Program-made: the position numbers and the translations under genes
The notes under the pieces: model-generated
The model's input: only the letters and a program-made list of their open reading frames with translations
What the model was told of the DNA's origin: nothing
Database searches by the model: none
IMG/VR virus record: IMGVR_UViG_3300037153_000087
Span: 1-56,700 of that record
Strand: one strand, 5' to 3'
Length of the DNA: 56,700 nt
DNA from: a virus
Shown: in pieces, positions 36,735 to 47,340 of the stretch
Numbering within the stretch: the first letter of the stretch is position 1
How the letters are laid out: each line of letters starts with the position of its first letter

Positions 36735-37772
36735 CTATTCGACGAACATCACGCTGACGCGTGCGTTCGTTACCTTCACCGGGCTGGCCGCGTGTGATCT
36801 GACACGCACCCGGAGCTTGCCGTTCTTGCGGAGGTTGCCCACCGCTGCGAAGTGGATCCGGTACGAGTCGGTCAGGATGTTCGGACCGATCTTGCCCGAC
36901 TCCATGAGCCTGTCGACGGGAGGGTTGACCGTCTTGTCGTAAACGTACTCCGCCGTGTCGCAGTCGATCACGTCGCCGAGCTGTGCCCCCTCGACGTCGG
37001 CACCGAACTCCAGCCAGTACAGGGTCGGCTCACCCTTGAGGATCGAGGGGTTCGCACCCTCGTCCGGGTGGACCTTGGTCGGGTCGGCGTACTCCGTGTC
37101 GAACAGCACATCGACCCACTCGTTGGGGTCGCATTCGGTCGGGCCTGCCTGGCTCGCTCCGAACGATGCGTAACCGATCACGTCTTCCTCCTGAGTGGGT
37201 GGTGCGGGCTTGGCTGGGGGCTTCGGCTGAGGCTTGGCCGCGTCCTTGGGGGGACGCTTGAGCGCTCCGCTCTTGACCATGTTGTAGACCGGAGTGCCAG
37301 GGCAGTCGGTGTACGTGAAGTCCCGATGACCGTAGACCGCCGACCGCAGCGAGTAGTCGTCCATCAGCCATTCACGAAGCCGAGCCCAGGCTCGTAGCGC
37401 GCCTTCGGTCGGCTGCTCGTTCGGACCGAGGCCGAATGTGCACGATACGTAACGGCTGTTACCGCCCTGGAGCTTGCCGGGTGTGGGGGCCTCCGCTGCC
37501 TGCTGATGGTTGACGCCACGACCTTCGAAGATGTAGTCGTGCGGGCACGCGAAGTAGGCGTATCCGACGTCGACCCAGCCCTGGTTCTTGTGCATGTTGC
37601 GGGTCGAGCGCCAGTACTCGAAGCACCCGTCGTGACCCTTGTCTCGGACCAGGTTACGGAGCCGGAACCCGGAGTCGTAGTGGGCGATCAAGCCCAGGTT
37701 GGTGGTTGCGCCTGCGGCTGGGGTTCTGCCCCAACCCAGTTCGCTTCGGCTTACGAACCTTGCGGGTGCCAT
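36735..37772 (-). CDS. endolysin, N-acetylmuramoyl-L-alanine amidase type
   Basis: 345 residues. The N-terminal 170 residues match the PGRP/Amidase_2 fold: IAHYDSG, VGYAYFACPHDYIFEGRG, and HRDFTYTDCPGTP with zinc His and Cys. A Pro/Lys-rich linker (about 180-200) leads to a C-terminal beta-rich domain, probably a wall-binding part, not recognised. It cuts the bond between muramic acid and peptide at lysis. Placed next to the holin. Confidence 0.85.
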   Translation of the reverse strand: MAPARFVSRSELGWGRTPAAGATTNLGLIAHYDSGFRLRNLVRDKGHDGCFEYWRSTRNMHKNQGWVDVGYAYFACPHDYIFEGRGVNHQQAAEAPTPGKLQGGNSRYVSCTFGLGPNEQPTEGALRAWARLREWLMDDYSLRSAVYGHRDFTYTDCPGTPVYNMVKSGALKRPPKDAAKPQPKPPAKPAPPTQEEDVIGYASFGASQAGPTECDPNEWVDVLFDTEYADPTKVHPDEGANPSILKGEPTLYWLEFGADVEGAQLGDVIDCDTAEYVYDKTVNPPVDRLMESGKIGPNILTDSYRIHFAAVGNLRKNGKLRVRVRSHAASPVKVTNARVSVMFVE

Positions 37773-37794
37773 GGGCTCCCTCCTTGGTTTGAGT

Positions 37795-38130
37795 TCAACG
37801 ATTGGCTTCGAGCTCCGCCACGCGATTAGCCAGACGCTGCCGCTCTCGCTTCTCTGTGGCGAGTTCGTCTTCGAGCTGTCGCCTTTTCGTCCGCTCGTCG
37901 TCGAGTTCAGCGCGCATCCGTCTGCGCTCCTCCTCGATCTCGGCTCGAAGCTCCTTAATCTCTGCCCTCAATCGATCGTTCATCTCGGACAGAGTCTTGA
38001 ACTCGAACGCCGACTGCTCCAGCTTCCCCGTGCGACGGTCGCGCAGGTAGTCGACGAGTGCTTTGACGATGCCGCCTCCCAGCAGGGCGACGACAACGGT
38101 ACCGATGGTCTGAATCCAGGTTGTGCTCAC
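37795..38130 (-). CDS. membrane protein with coiled coil (lysis accessory)
   Basis: 111 residues. One membrane span (about 7-27, IGTVVVALLGGGIVKAL) followed by a long charged coiled coil (about 45-110). The layout resembles holin-associated or spanin-like phage proteins. GTG start overlaps the stop of the upstream membrane gene. Confidence 0.65.
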   Translation of the reverse strand: MSTTWIQTIGTVVVALLGGGIVKALVDYLRDRRTGKLEQSAFEFKTLSEMNDRLRAEIKELRAEIEEERRRMRAELDDERTKRRQLEDELATEKRERQRLANRVAELEANR

Positions 38131-38564
38131 TGATCCCCCCTAAACCGGGAGGCGAAATCAACCCGCCTCAGGTAGGTCCCCGCTGCGATCGCCAAGAACG
38201 ATGTTCCAGCGAGGATACCCTGCGGACCAGCGACGATCACCAGAGCCACCGCGTACGCAGCGCACGATATGGACACGAGATACAGGCCCAAAATGAGGGC
38301 GGGCATCCGCGTGAGTACCAGATGACCATTGTTCTCCTTGATGCTGGTCAGACCCACCATCCAGGTTACACATCCGAGCAGCAAGCAAACCGACCAGAGC
38401 AGGGGTCCCCACCAGGGCAAGAACCTCATCAGCGAACTGGGCTGAGCCAGGCCGATGAGGGTGGATATCGAGCTGAACGTGCCCAGGAACGCGAACATGG
38501 CGTCCATTGGCGCGAGCCGAACCCACACCGGAAGTTTATGAACGAGTCGCGCCTGGAAGTTCAC
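38127..38564 (-). CDS. four-span membrane protein
   Basis: 145 residues with hydrophobic segments near 22-42, 50-70, 83-108 and 110-130. No family recognised. Position in the lysis region suggests a membrane-damage or control role; unproven. Confidence 0.65.
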   Translation of the reverse strand: MNFQARLVHKLPVWVRLAPMDAMFAFLGTFSSISTLIGLAQPSSLMRFLPWWGPLLWSVCLLLGCVTWMVGLTSIKENNGHLVLTRMPALILGLYLVSISCAAYAVALVIVAGPQGILAGTSFLAIAAGTYLRRVDFASRFRGDQ

Positions 38565-38579
38565 GGGTGTAATCCTTCC

Positions 38580-38852
38580 TTACTCGGAGGGAGTGGTCGG
38601 AGTGACGCCCTGACCGGTTTCCCACACTCGGTTGGCGCTGATGACCTCGAAGTTGTCGGAGTCGTTGACCAGGTCCACGAACGCCTGGAACGCCTCCTCC
38701 TGGTCCGCGACCGGAGCCAGGTCGCCGATGGTGAACTTGAACTGGCTGAACCAGAGCTGACCCGCCATCTCCGGGTTCTCGCTGCCCGTGTACCGGACGT
38801 TCAGCAGGAACGACGCGCCGATCGGGTAGCCCTCTTCGGTTTCGAATGGCAT
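38580..38852 (-). CDS. hypothetical late protein, 90 residues
   Basis: MPFETEEGYPIGASFLLNVRY and a mixed alpha/beta body. It follows the tail-tip genes and precedes the lysis genes. No family recognised; a minor virion component is possible. Confidence 0.6.
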   Translation of the reverse strand: MPFETEEGYPIGASFLLNVRYTGSENPEMAGQLWFSQFKFTIGDLAPVADQEEAFQAFVDLVNDSDNFEVISANRVWETGQGVTPTTPSE

Positions 38853-38861
38853 AACTACCTC

Positions 38862-39635
38862 CTACATTCCCGCGAAGACGCTGGCTGCTCCAAGGTCCTC
38901 GACGATCGTAAAGAAGTTGCCGTCAACGCGAGCGGTGATCGAGCCACCCGATGCCGCGTCGATCTTGGCAACCGACATGTTGATGTTTGCTATGGTCTCT
39001 GTCGACACAGCCGAAAAGAAGAACTGGAAGGTGAACGACTGGAAGTTGGTCGCTGGGCATCTAAAGTTGGAATCGCCCCCGAGCCGGGTGCCGTCTACCG
39101 ACCCGTTCCAGAGCTTGAACGATCCGCGCGTGTTGGCGACGCTGGACAGGCAGGAGATTTGGCCCGACACTCGATACGCCCGACCAGCGATGACCGGAGT
39201 GTTCTGAATGTTGCCGCTGATGATGTTGTTGTTGTCGGAGTTGTTGGTCGCTGTGGTGGTGTCGGTCGATCCCGAACCCAGCTTGCCATCAATGGCTCGC
39301 GATACGATGATTCCCCGAGCGGTGACGTCGTTGGTCGATGTCAGGCTGGCAACCGTGGCTGCTCCGGTCGAACTGAACGTGCCGTTGGCCGACAGGTTGC
39401 CGGGTACAGCCAGGTCGCTGCCCGAAACCCACGCGTCGATTGCGGAGCCCAACGCCACCCAGGTCGTGCCGTTGTACCACCGATACGCGTGCGTGTCGAT
39501 CTCGTAAATGAGCATGCCCTCGTGGGGGGCGAACGGGCGAGTTGTCGAGGACGCCACGATCACCCCCTGATCCATCAACATCTGGAGGTCACGCTGGCTG
39601 GGCGGTTCGCCCTGCCGGAAGATCTTGTAAGCCAT
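38862..39635 (-). CDS. minor tail protein with shared N-terminal domain
   Basis: 257 residues. The first 65 residues (MAYKIFRQGEPPSQRDLQML..., with EGMLIYEIDTHAYRWYNG) resemble the start of the adjacent 39635-40264 product; the rest is beta-rich (TVASLTSTNDVTARGI). The shared domain may attach to the tail tip while the ends vary for host binding. ATG 39635 overlaps the upstream stop. Confidence 0.7.
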   Translation of the reverse strand: MAYKIFRQGEPPSQRDLQMLMDQGVIVASSTTRPFAPHEGMLIYEIDTHAYRWYNGTTWVALGSAIDAWVSGSDLAVPGNLSANGTFSSTGAATVASLTSTNDVTARGIIVSRAIDGKLGSGSTDTTTATNNSDNNNIISGNIQNTPVIAGRAYRVSGQISCLSSVANTRGSFKLWNGSVDGTRLGGDSNFRCPATNFQSFTFQFFFSAVSTETIANINMSVAKIDAASGGSITARVDGNFFTIVEDLGAASVFAGM

Positions 39636-40264
39636 CAGCTCGTCGGACCCACCCTTCGCGCCCACAGCTCCGGCTGACGGTTGGCGTTCGTCATCTGGAG
39701 AGTGACACCGCTGTTCTGATACCCAGCCAGCTCGAAGTAATCACCAGCGCTGACGTTGATCATTCGGTGGAAACTCATTCGACCAGGAGGCCCAGAGCCC
39801 GAGTTCATGGACGACGATCGTCCGATCGGTGCGCCGTTCAGCAACAGGATTGCCTGACGCGCGCCGTTGATGTTGGCCTCGTACTCGATGACACCGCCGA
39901 CCTCGTACACGCCACCCATCCCAGAGGGAACAGTGAGCCTGCTCGGGTTGCCAGCCGTCCACATGTTGCGGATGTTCCACGCAGCCTGAGCGAACGAGAC
40001 CGTAGTTTGGACCGCCGAGCTGATCGACTGGTCGGAGGTTCGCTGAGCGCAGGCCGATGGCGGATTCAACACGGCGACTTCGCGCCAGCCTGAACCGTCG
40101 TAACCCATGTAGCGGTCGGTGTCGGTCTCGTAGCAGGTCATGCCCTCGGACGGCGACGCAGGTCGCGTACCGGAGGTGCAGGTAACGACCACCTGCTTCA
40201 TCAGATAGTTCTGAACGTCTGCGGAGGCCAACACCTCCTCTGTGGTAAAGACCTTGTAAGGCAC
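39635..40264 (-). CDS. minor tail protein, paralogous N-terminus
   Basis: 209 residues. N-terminal MPYKVFTTEEVLASADVQNY and EGMTCYETDTDRYMGYDGSGW correspond to the neighbour's first domain. The C-terminal half is a beta-sandwich-like region (YEVGGVIEYEANINGARQ). Probable receptor-contact protein. Confidence 0.7.
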   Translation of the reverse strand: MPYKVFTTEEVLASADVQNYLMKQVVVTCTSGTRPASPSEGMTCYETDTDRYMGYDGSGWREVAVLNPPSACAQRTSDQSISSAVQTTVSFAQAAWNIRNMWTAGNPSRLTVPSGMGGVYEVGGVIEYEANINGARQAILLLNGAPIGRSSSMNSGSGPPGRMSFHRMINVSAGDYFELAGYQNSGVTLQMTNANRQPELWARRVGPTS

Positions 40265-40280
40265 GCCACCCTCCCTAGAA
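40263..40280 (+). repeat. dispersed repeat copy
   Basis: ACGCCACCCTCCC followed by TAGAAT at the junction of two tail genes. Confidence 0.6.
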
Positions 40281-43200
40281 TGGAACTACTTCGCTGAACT
40301 TGTCAGCGGCTTGGAAGTGCCAGGTGGTCCGCCAGTGGACCTGCGCAACGTCGTGCGAGATCCCCCGGATGATCACGTTCTGGACGATCGGATCGCCTCC
40401 TCCTGGAGGTCGACGGATGATTTGGATCATGTCCCCGATCTGGCGCTCCAGCACCTGGGGGAACAGACGCCATGGGTCCTTGAGGACGTTGATGGTCATC
40501 GACACGAACCGCATCTCCGGCTTGCTGCCGAGCGCCAAGATCCAGTTCGCGTAGGCCAGGGCCTCGCCATCGGTCTCCAACAGCAGGTCCTCGCGATTGT
40601 GCGTCGCTAGCAGGAACTTAGCGATGCTGGCCGTGTCCTCGACCACCTGGACCTCGCCACCAGCTCGACCGATGCTGACTTTGTTGACCATCTGCTGAAC
40701 ACCGGTCGTGTGGTTAAGCTCCTCCCATGGCAGCTCCTGCGGGTTGAGGTGGTTGTCGCCGAAGATGGCTTGGGGGACCGTGGACCGCTCGTCTTCCAGG
40801 ATCGCATTCCGGTTCCGGAACACGAACCGACCCGACGAGTCCATGTAACCCTCACCAAGCTCGGAGTCGACCGCGTGAACCATCTCGCTCAACACAGTGC
40901 CCTCAAGGGTCGTCTCCTGAAGTGTACTGTCTCCGATCTCGATGAGCCGCAGGTCGTTCGGCCAGAACACGGTGTCGAGAATCCGGTTCAGTCGGCTACC
41001 AGTGTCCTCGCCTCCGCCCTGGGGGTTAGACGGCAGGCGGTCCACGTTCTCGAACACCTTGAACGCGTCGGTGGCTGTGACGTTGGTCTCGGACCACAAC
41101 GGACCGTTGCCCTCGTCCCAGTGAATCTCGAACTCGTCAACGAAACCTCGCCACATCGGGTAGCGCTTAACATTGTTGGTGAACGGTTCCGCCTGGCTGC
41201 CCTTGACCATCTGGATGCCGTCGAAGTAGGCGATGATGTCGCCCACCGAGTGACCGCCAGTCGTCCAGATCTGGATGTTCAGACCATAGACGACCTTGCC
41301 GGGCTGGACCGTGGCCGTAGCCTTGACCCGCTCCCAGCGGTCTGCCTGCCTGGGCTTGTCAATGAACCCGAACGCGGCTGCCTCGGCACCCAGCTCGTCG
41401 GTCGCCCTGAACAGGAACGAGCCAAACTCGTCGTAGGCCGACGAGGGTACGTACACCCAGGTACTGAAGGTGATCTCCTCACCCTCGGCTGCCGTGCCGA
41501 CCTCCCAGCTCGTGTTAGCCTGCACCAGGTGGAATGTGTTGTCGGACAGCTTCTGGAGTCGCATCGACCAGCGACCGTAGATGCTGTGGGTCGTCGACGA
41601 GGTCATGGTGGTCGAGCCGTCAGTGGTCCAACCGGTCAGCGACCCCTCTTCGATCGAGGGGTTCGGAACCATATTGGTCTCGCTGCCCCAAGTCGCCATG
41701 AACCGGATCGGTCGCATGGGCAAGACCTGAGTCTCACCCTCGCCAATGGCGTTCAGGGTGCGGGTGCCGATGACTCCGGTAGCGAATCCGTTCGAGTCAA
41801 GGTCGGCGTACTCGGCGAACCCGTTGGCAACCGTCCAAGATGCGAGCTGACCACCGTCCGCCACTCCCCCCGCGAAACGAATCTCGCAGTCATTCGGCGT
41901 CAGGGGGGTGATGCCAGGCGTGTCGATGATGGCTGTGTTCGTGACCAGATCGACCTCGACCACCGGAGCCGACGCAGCCGCAACGTCTCGGACGCAGATT
42001 ACGATCAGGACGGAGTCAGCCGAGCTGCTCTTGGTGAACCCGTAGGTTGAGGGCTCCGACCCACCCGCGTACTTACCCCAGATCTTGAGGTGGCCTCGGT
42101 TGGTGCCGTACGACTCGTCGACCAGCGCGGTTCCCCAGCTCGCGCCTCCGGTCGGCGTGTTCATCGACGAGGCCGAACCCCAGTCGCTCAGGTTGATCGC
42201 GATCAGGTAGTCGCCCGACGCCGTGTTGTCCGGCTTTGCCAGCGAGGCTGACGGGCCGTAATGCGCCGTTGCCGACACCGACCGAATCGTGGCTGGTCCA
42301 GTGGACGCGTGCGACCGAACCCCGATCGTGACCGCGAACGTACGGTTAAGGCCCTTGGTGCAAACGAAGGTTTCAGGCTCGGTGTCCGCCGAACCCGATC
42401 CCGTGACGTACGGACCGTCGAGGTTGGTGGGGTCGAAACGCCGATCCTCGTTGCGCAGGGTGCACGACGCCTCGCCAGCCTCGTACCTGATCAGGGGGCC
42501 TTCTACCTGCGTGGCTCCTTGCCGTGTGGAGACCGTGGAGAGGTACGCGGAAACGTCCTCGAAGATCTCCCCGCCTATAGATGGGCCACCGCCTGGCGCG
42601 AGCTTTCCGACGTCCAGCTTGCCGCGTTCCGGGTCATCCAGCACCAAGTACCCCTGAGCGGCTGCGTCAGTGATGAACCCGATCTCGCACTGGATGTGCG
42701 GCATTCGGGGGTCACTGGTGTCCCTCGGGGGAGGTGGCGGTGGTGGGGGAGGAGGTTGGCCGCCTCGGTGCGTCAGGTCGATCGCGAAGTCTTGTTCCAG
42801 CGCAATGTCGAGGTTGGCCTCGATCGGAATCGTGACTTCACCGACGATCGTGTTCGCCGCATCGACCTCTTGTGCCCACCCCAGGTTCGCCGATAGGCCC
42901 ATGTCGGGCGTGATGGTGTTGGCAGCGTCGACCTCCTCCGCCCAGCCCAGGTCGGCTTCGGTCGGGGGAGCTGACGCCGACTGGAGGTTAACCGTCAGGG
43001 CGAACCGGTTCGGGGTTGTCGCGGAGAAGGTGGCGTTGCTGCTCGCAGTGGCCGACCCAGACGCCAGTTGCCGGTAACCAGCGCGCTGGAGTGAGTATTG
43101 GTTAGACTGGACGCTGGTGGTCAGCGTGAACGAAGGCCCACCGCCGTTGGCGATAGCCGTGACCGTACGGCTGGCCGACCCGTGCATACCGAACGCGCAC

Positions 43201-43640
43201 CGGTACTCCAGGTCGTCGGCTGCCAGCGGAGTCGCACCAGGGGTAGGAACGGTGGTGGACGACGTAGTAAGGTTAAGCGCGCTGGCCGTGAACTGCGGGG
43301 TTGAGCTGGTGTCGACGTCCTGAGCGCAGATCGCTGTGTACGCGGTGTCAGCGCTGCTCTGCTTATTGAACCCCCAGGTGGAGGGCTCAGACCCGTTGGT
43401 GAACTTCCAGAACACACGGACCTTCATGCCGTCGTTAGACAGCGTGTACGACCCGCCGATGTTCCAGCTCGCGCCTGCGTTGGCCTGAGCTGTCATGTCG
43501 CCAACAACCCCGGTGTCCGAGTTCATGAACACCATAACGAACCGACCGGATACGTCGGCACCGGTCGGGCGTGTGACCGAGATGGTCGTCGACCCTTGGT
43601 TCGTTCCGGTCGTGTGGTTTACATGACTAGCCTGGGGCAT
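40275..43640 (-). CDS. large minor tail protein
   Basis: 1121 residues. Two copies of a beta domain (NGSEPSTWGFNKQSSADT near 90; GGSEPSTYGFTKSSSADS further on), two LGWAxEVDAANTI repeats near 233-262, a run of ten prolines near 300, then a carbohydrate-binding-like module (NPSIEEGSLTGWTTDG) and a tail-hub-like C-terminal part. Likely the tail-tip adhesin that contacts the cell wall. First gene after the 155-residue tail protein. Confidence 0.75.
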   Translation of the reverse strand: MPQASHVNHTTGTNQGSTTISVTRPTGADVSGRFVMVFMNSDTGVVGDMTAQANAGASWNIGGSYTLSNDGMKVRVFWKFTNGSEPSTWGFNKQSSADTAYTAICAQDVDTSSTPQFTASALNLTTSSTTVPTPGATPLAADDLEYRCAFGMHGSASRTVTAIANGGGPSFTLTTSVQSNQYSLQRAGYRQLASGSATASSNATFSATTPNRFALTVNLQSASAPPTEADLGWAEEVDAANTITPDMGLSANLGWAQEVDAANTIVGEVTIPIEANLDIALEQDFAIDLTHRGGQPPPPPPPPPPRDTSDPRMPHIQCEIGFITDAAAQGYLVLDDPERGKLDVGKLAPGGGPSIGGEIFEDVSAYLSTVSTRQGATQVEGPLIRYEAGEASCTLRNEDRRFDPTNLDGPYVTGSGSADTEPETFVCTKGLNRTFAVTIGVRSHASTGPATIRSVSATAHYGPSASLAKPDNTASGDYLIAINLSDWGSASSMNTPTGGASWGTALVDESYGTNRGHLKIWGKYAGGSEPSTYGFTKSSSADSVLIVICVRDVAAASAPVVEVDLVTNTAIIDTPGITPLTPNDCEIRFAGGVADGGQLASWTVANGFAEYADLDSNGFATGVIGTRTLNAIGEGETQVLPMRPIRFMATWGSETNMVPNPSIEEGSLTGWTTDGSTTMTSSTTHSIYGRWSMRLQKLSDNTFHLVQANTSWEVGTAAEGEEITFSTWVYVPSSAYDEFGSFLFRATDELGAEAAAFGFIDKPRQADRWERVKATATVQPGKVVYGLNIQIWTTGGHSVGDIIAYFDGIQMVKGSQAEPFTNNVKRYPMWRGFVDEFEIHWDEGNGPLWSETNVTATDAFKVFENVDRLPSNPQGGGEDTGSRLNRILDTVFWPNDLRLIEIGDSTLQETTLEGTVLSEMVHAVDSELGEGYMDSSGRFVFRNRNAILEDERSTVPQAIFGDNHLNPQELPWEELNHTTGVQQMVNKVSIGRAGGEVQVVEDTASIAKFLLATHNREDLLLETDGEALAYANWILALGSKPEMRFVSMTINVLKDPWRLFPQVLERQIGDMIQIIRRPPGGGDPIVQNVIIRGISHDVAQVHWRTTWHFQAADKFSEVVPF
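42719..42740 (-). repeat. dispersed repeat copy, minus orientation
   Basis: Plus strand TGTCCCTC then GGGGGAGGTGGCGG. Confidence 0.6.
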
Positions 43641-44107
43641 TAGGCACCTGCACCCTGCGTGGCCTTAGCCAGGCCCTCGGCGTGAACGTTCAGGTTGAGG
43701 TTCGTGCCGTTGGTGGTCACGGACAGGTCGTAGTGGAACAGAGGAATGATCGCCGAGTCGGCCGAGCCGGAATCCGGCTTATAGCAGACCAGAGCCTTGA
43801 CGAGCGCGTTGTTGGACGCGCCACCCGCGTTGCTGAACACGATGGGGGTGTTGGCCGTCAACTCGGCTTCGTTGTTGGTGTTGTCCTGGCTGGCCGACAC
43901 CCCGGACAGGGTCTGGCGAGCGTAGTTCGTGAAGTTGGCTTCGGTGTTGGCAGCCGTCCAGGCCGCAAGGGTGTTGTGGTCGTCCAAGGTGTCGTCGGCC
44001 TGAACCGAGTCCTTGAACAGCACGACGATCAACGAGTCGCTCGCTGCTGGCAGCCCAGCGTAATACCGCCAGATGCCCTTAGCGACGTTACAAACGCGAG
44101 TTGCCAT
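43640..44107 (-). CDS. minor tail protein, 155 residues
   Basis: Beta-rich sequence with LIVVLFKDSVQADDTLDDHNTL and a C-terminal LSVTTNGTNLNLNVH. Placed between the tape measure and the large tail protein. Its stop and start touch the neighbours. A tail-tip or tube-cap role is likely from position. Confidence 0.7.
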   Translation of the reverse strand: MATRVCNVAKGIWRYYAGLPAASDSLIVVLFKDSVQADDTLDDHNTLAAWTAANTEANFTNYARQTLSGVSASQDNTNNEAELTANTPIVFSNAGGASNNALVKALVCYKPDSGSADSAIIPLFHYDLSVTTNGTNLNLNVHAEGLAKATQGAGA

Positions 44108-47100
44108 TACTTGGTTCCCCTCCAGCGCTTACCGCTCTTAGACTCGTAAGCCACGATGTATTCGACGATCTCCTTGCCGACCTGACCCTTGGTAGTGCCC
44201 AACGGAACCTTCGGCTCGATGTAATAGGTGTTGCCTCCGCCGAGACCGGTGTCGAGCTGGTCCCGAGTGAATACGTATTCCGGCTCGCGCAGTCCGTTGT
44301 ACGCCAGAGTGTAACCAGGCTCCAGTACGCCACCGTTGTCGAACTTCAGACCGTATCGGCGAGTGAACAGCCCGTTGGTGGTTCCGCGAGCCGCTGCCCC
44401 CAGGACGACGCCAGCCGAACCGCGCGACTCGACGTTCATGTTGCCCAGGGTTCCCGCCATGTGGCCGACCCCCGCGTCCGTCACGCCGACCGTGAAGCCG
44501 GAGCGCAGGTTTCGAACCATTCCGTCCGGACCGCTGTTCGCGCCGAACGCGTGCGTGGAGTACAACCGGGAGTACGGGTTCCGACCTCTAATTACGTTCT
44601 GGATGGCGCTCATGAAGCCCGAGCAGTCGTACCCGCCAGGACCGACACCGCCCCACACGTAAGGCTTTCCGGCTTGTGCCTTCGCGAAGCGGGTGGCGGC
44701 TGCGACCCTGGGTCCTCCGACGCCCGACTCGACCTTGGACTCGATCCAGCCGACCACCTTGTCGGCGATCCACTTCGGAACCGCACTGATGATCTGCTTG
44801 ATGATACCGCCACCCGGAACCGCTGCTCCAAAGATCTTGTTGATGAGCGATCGGGCACCCTTGGCGACGTTGCCGATCGTGAAGTCCTTGACACCCTGGA
44901 TGAAGTCCCCGATGATACCGCCGAACGCGAAGTTGCCCGCGAATCCGGGAACGATTCCACCTCGTGCGAAGGCCAGACCCTCGCCCCCCAGTGCGTTGGG
45001 ACCGGTGAGCCAGCTCCGGACCGCTTTGGGGCCACCCGATCGGGCGATCGCGTTCGCGCTGTTGACGAACCCTCGACCGACCGCCTTGGTGAACTCGGGA
45101 CGGAAGATCGACTCACCAGGCGACACCGCAGCCAGGAGCTTGTCCTTACCAGGCGCGTAACCCGGCATGACACCACCCTGCGCGAACGTCGGCAGTGAGG
45201 GCAGTCTGGCCGAGATGCCGACGAACGAGGCCAGGTTGTCGACCAGCTTCTTGATGCCGTTGTTGTAGATCCCGATCACGAAGTTGACCGGAGTCTTGGC
45301 GATCGAGATTACCTTGTCCCAGATCCGCTTAATTCCGTCCACACCGGACTTGAACGCGTTCGGGATCGTCTGAGTGATCGTCTTGGCCAGGAAGTCGAAG
45401 ACTGGCTTGATGACCGAGTTCCACGCGGTCTTGATTACCGAGCCGACCTTGTTCATGATCGGCGCGACGATCGTGTTGTGGAACCACAGGAACCGGGGTC
45501 CCAGCGTGTTGAGCAGGAAGTTCTTGACCGCCTCGAACGCGGGCTTGATTACGTTGTTCCAGACGGTCTTGATGATGTTGCCGATAAGAGTGAAGTACGG
45601 CTTAACGATGTTGTTCCAGAGCCAGGTGATCACCGGGACCAGCACGGTCTTAATGAAGTTCCACAGGGCGGTGAACGCGGGCTTGATGACGTTCTCCCAC
45701 GCGAACTTGACCGCTGCCTGGATACCCTTCCATGCCGCCTGGACGATGTTCCTGAAGGTCTCCGAGTTGTTGTATGCGTAAACGATCGCCGCGACCAGCG
45801 CGGTAAGGATCGTGATGACCAGACCGATCGGGTTCGCCTTCATGGCCGCGTTCAGCAGCCACTGAGCCGCAGCCCAGAGCTTGGTGCCGATGGCCACTGC
45901 CTTGCTGGCAGCCTCGAAGATCAGCGTCTTCGCAGCCGAGCCAGCCGCAGCGAGTCCGGTCTTGAGATAGGCACCCGCCAGGCTCGACAGGTTGGTGACG
46001 AGCGTAACCGTGTGGCTGATGCCCGACGCCAAGGTCGAGCCGAAGTTTCGGACCGCTGCACCAGCCTTGGCCGCAGCCCCCGCGTTCTCGCCCAGCTTGG
46101 CGGTTCCACCGATCAGGCCCTGACCGAACTTAAAGGCCGCAGCCCCAGCTCCGACCATGCCCATGCTGACACCCTTAACGATGCCAATCAAACCGGACAG
46201 CTTGCCAGCGAGCGCCACCCCCACCAGGGAGAAAGCAATAAACTGGGTTGCCGCCCCTTGGACATCAGGAGGCAGAGCATTGATTAGCTTGACCAGCGCG
46301 CCCAGAGGACTGAGCAGCAGGGGCAGTACGTCGACGACATCGCGCAGGATCTGGTTCAAGAGGGCGAACGTCTGAGCAGCCTGCTGCTGGCCGCCAGCCG
46401 ACTGCGCCCACTGATTGAACTTGATGGTCATCTGTTCTAGCGAGTCCAGCACCCCGTCACCGGAGGTCTTGGCGTTGCTGAACACGGCGACCAGGCCCTG
46501 AATCGCGTTCTTGCCGATGGTACCGAGCTGGCTTAGTGTCTGGCCTGCCTTGGTGGCCCAGCCGGACAGCTTGCGGGCACCCTCCTCGGAGTTCAGGAAG
46601 GCAGCAGCGGCCTTGACGCCGTTTACCGCCCACATGCCCATGCGCTCCGCCAGGGGGGTACCTAGGTGCACAAGGTTTCCGATGGCCTTCAGAGCAGGCT
46701 GCACGACGGGTACGAACTGCGCCATGACCCGAGAGGTCATCTGGAACACGGAGTTGACTACGCCTCGGGCGAACGGGGTCTGGCCGAAAGCGAAGGCTTC
46801 CTTGGCTCCTGCGTTGAGGGAGGTGGCGACGTCGAGCATTCCGCGCTTGGCGGTTGGGAGGATGTTCTTGGCGAGCGGGTCGATCTCCTTGGCCAGACCA
46901 GCGAACGCCCGGTTCTGCGTGGCCTGCTGGATACCCTTAAGCTGGCCGATTACGCCCTTGGACTCCTTGACGAACGCCTGGGCGTTGGGGGCGAGCTTCT
47001 TCATCGCCTCTTCGAGCGCCTTAGCGTCGCCCTCGGCTACCGCCGACATCGCCTCGCCCATGCCCAGTAGGGCGACCTTAGTGACGAGCGAAGCGGTCTT

Positions 47101-47340
47101 GACTCCCGCCATTGCAGCGGGCAAAGCGACGATTGCGCCAGCCGCAGGAGCGACAGCAGCAGTGAGTGCCGTTGCCGCCCCAGCGACCGACCCGATGGCC
47201 GCAGCAGCCGCCCCACCCTTGGCGATCTTGGTGGTTACCGCGTCGAACTTCTCTGCGGCCTTGGCTGCGCGGTTGAAACCCCTCTCCATGGGAGTCAGGT
47301 CGACACCCAGACGGACCAGGAGGTTACGAATCGTCGCCAT
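44107..47340 (-). CDS. tape measure protein with NlpC/P60 domain
   Basis: 1077 residues; long helical and hydrophobic middle with repeated AWNxVIKPxF-type units ([17 protein letters not shown]), typical of siphovirus tape measures, which set tail length. Near residue 900, [18 protein letters not shown] (candidate Cys) and a later VGHMAGT (candidate His) form an NlpC/P60 peptidase domain, useful for local wall digestion on DNA entry. Follows the frameshifted chaperone genes. Confidence 0.9.
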   Translation of the reverse strand: MATIRNLLVRLGVDLTPMERGFNRAAKAAEKFDAVTTKIAKGGAAAAAIGSVAGAATALTAAVAPAAGAIVALPAAMAGVKTASLVTKVALLGMGEAMSAVAEGDAKALEEAMKKLAPNAQAFVKESKGVIGQLKGIQQATQNRAFAGLAKEIDPLAKNILPTAKRGMLDVATSLNAGAKEAFAFGQTPFARGVVNSVFQMTSRVMAQFVPVVQPALKAIGNLVHLGTPLAERMGMWAVNGVKAAAAFLNSEEGARKLSGWATKAGQTLSQLGTIGKNAIQGLVAVFSNAKTSGDGVLDSLEQMTIKFNQWAQSAGGQQQAAQTFALLNQILRDVVDVLPLLLSPLGALVKLINALPPDVQGAATQFIAFSLVGVALAGKLSGLIGIVKGVSMGMVGAGAAAFKFGQGLIGGTAKLGENAGAAAKAGAAVRNFGSTLASGISHTVTLVTNLSSLAGAYLKTGLAAAGSAAKTLIFEAASKAVAIGTKLWAAAQWLLNAAMKANPIGLVITILTALVAAIVYAYNNSETFRNIVQAAWKGIQAAVKFAWENVIKPAFTALWNFIKTVLVPVITWLWNNIVKPYFTLIGNIIKTVWNNVIKPAFEAVKNFLLNTLGPRFLWFHNTIVAPIMNKVGSVIKTAWNSVIKPVFDFLAKTITQTIPNAFKSGVDGIKRIWDKVISIAKTPVNFVIGIYNNGIKKLVDNLASFVGISARLPSLPTFAQGGVMPGYAPGKDKLLAAVSPGESIFRPEFTKAVGRGFVNSANAIARSGGPKAVRSWLTGPNALGGEGLAFARGGIVPGFAGNFAFGGIIGDFIQGVKDFTIGNVAKGARSLINKIFGAAVPGGGIIKQIISAVPKWIADKVVGWIESKVESGVGGPRVAAATRFAKAQAGKPYVWGGVGPGGYDCSGFMSAIQNVIRGRNPYSRLYSTHAFGANSGPDGMVRNLRSGFTVGVTDAGVGHMAGTLGNMNVESRGSAGVVLGAAARGTTNGLFTRRYGLKFDNGGVLEPGYTLAYNGLREPEYVFTRDQLDTGLGGGNTYYIEPKVPLGTTKGQVGKEIVEYIVAYESKSGKRWRGTK
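46211..46235 (+). repeat. dispersed repeat copy
   Basis: GCGCCACCCCCACC followed by AGGGAGAAAG, inside the tape measure gene. Confidence 0.65.
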
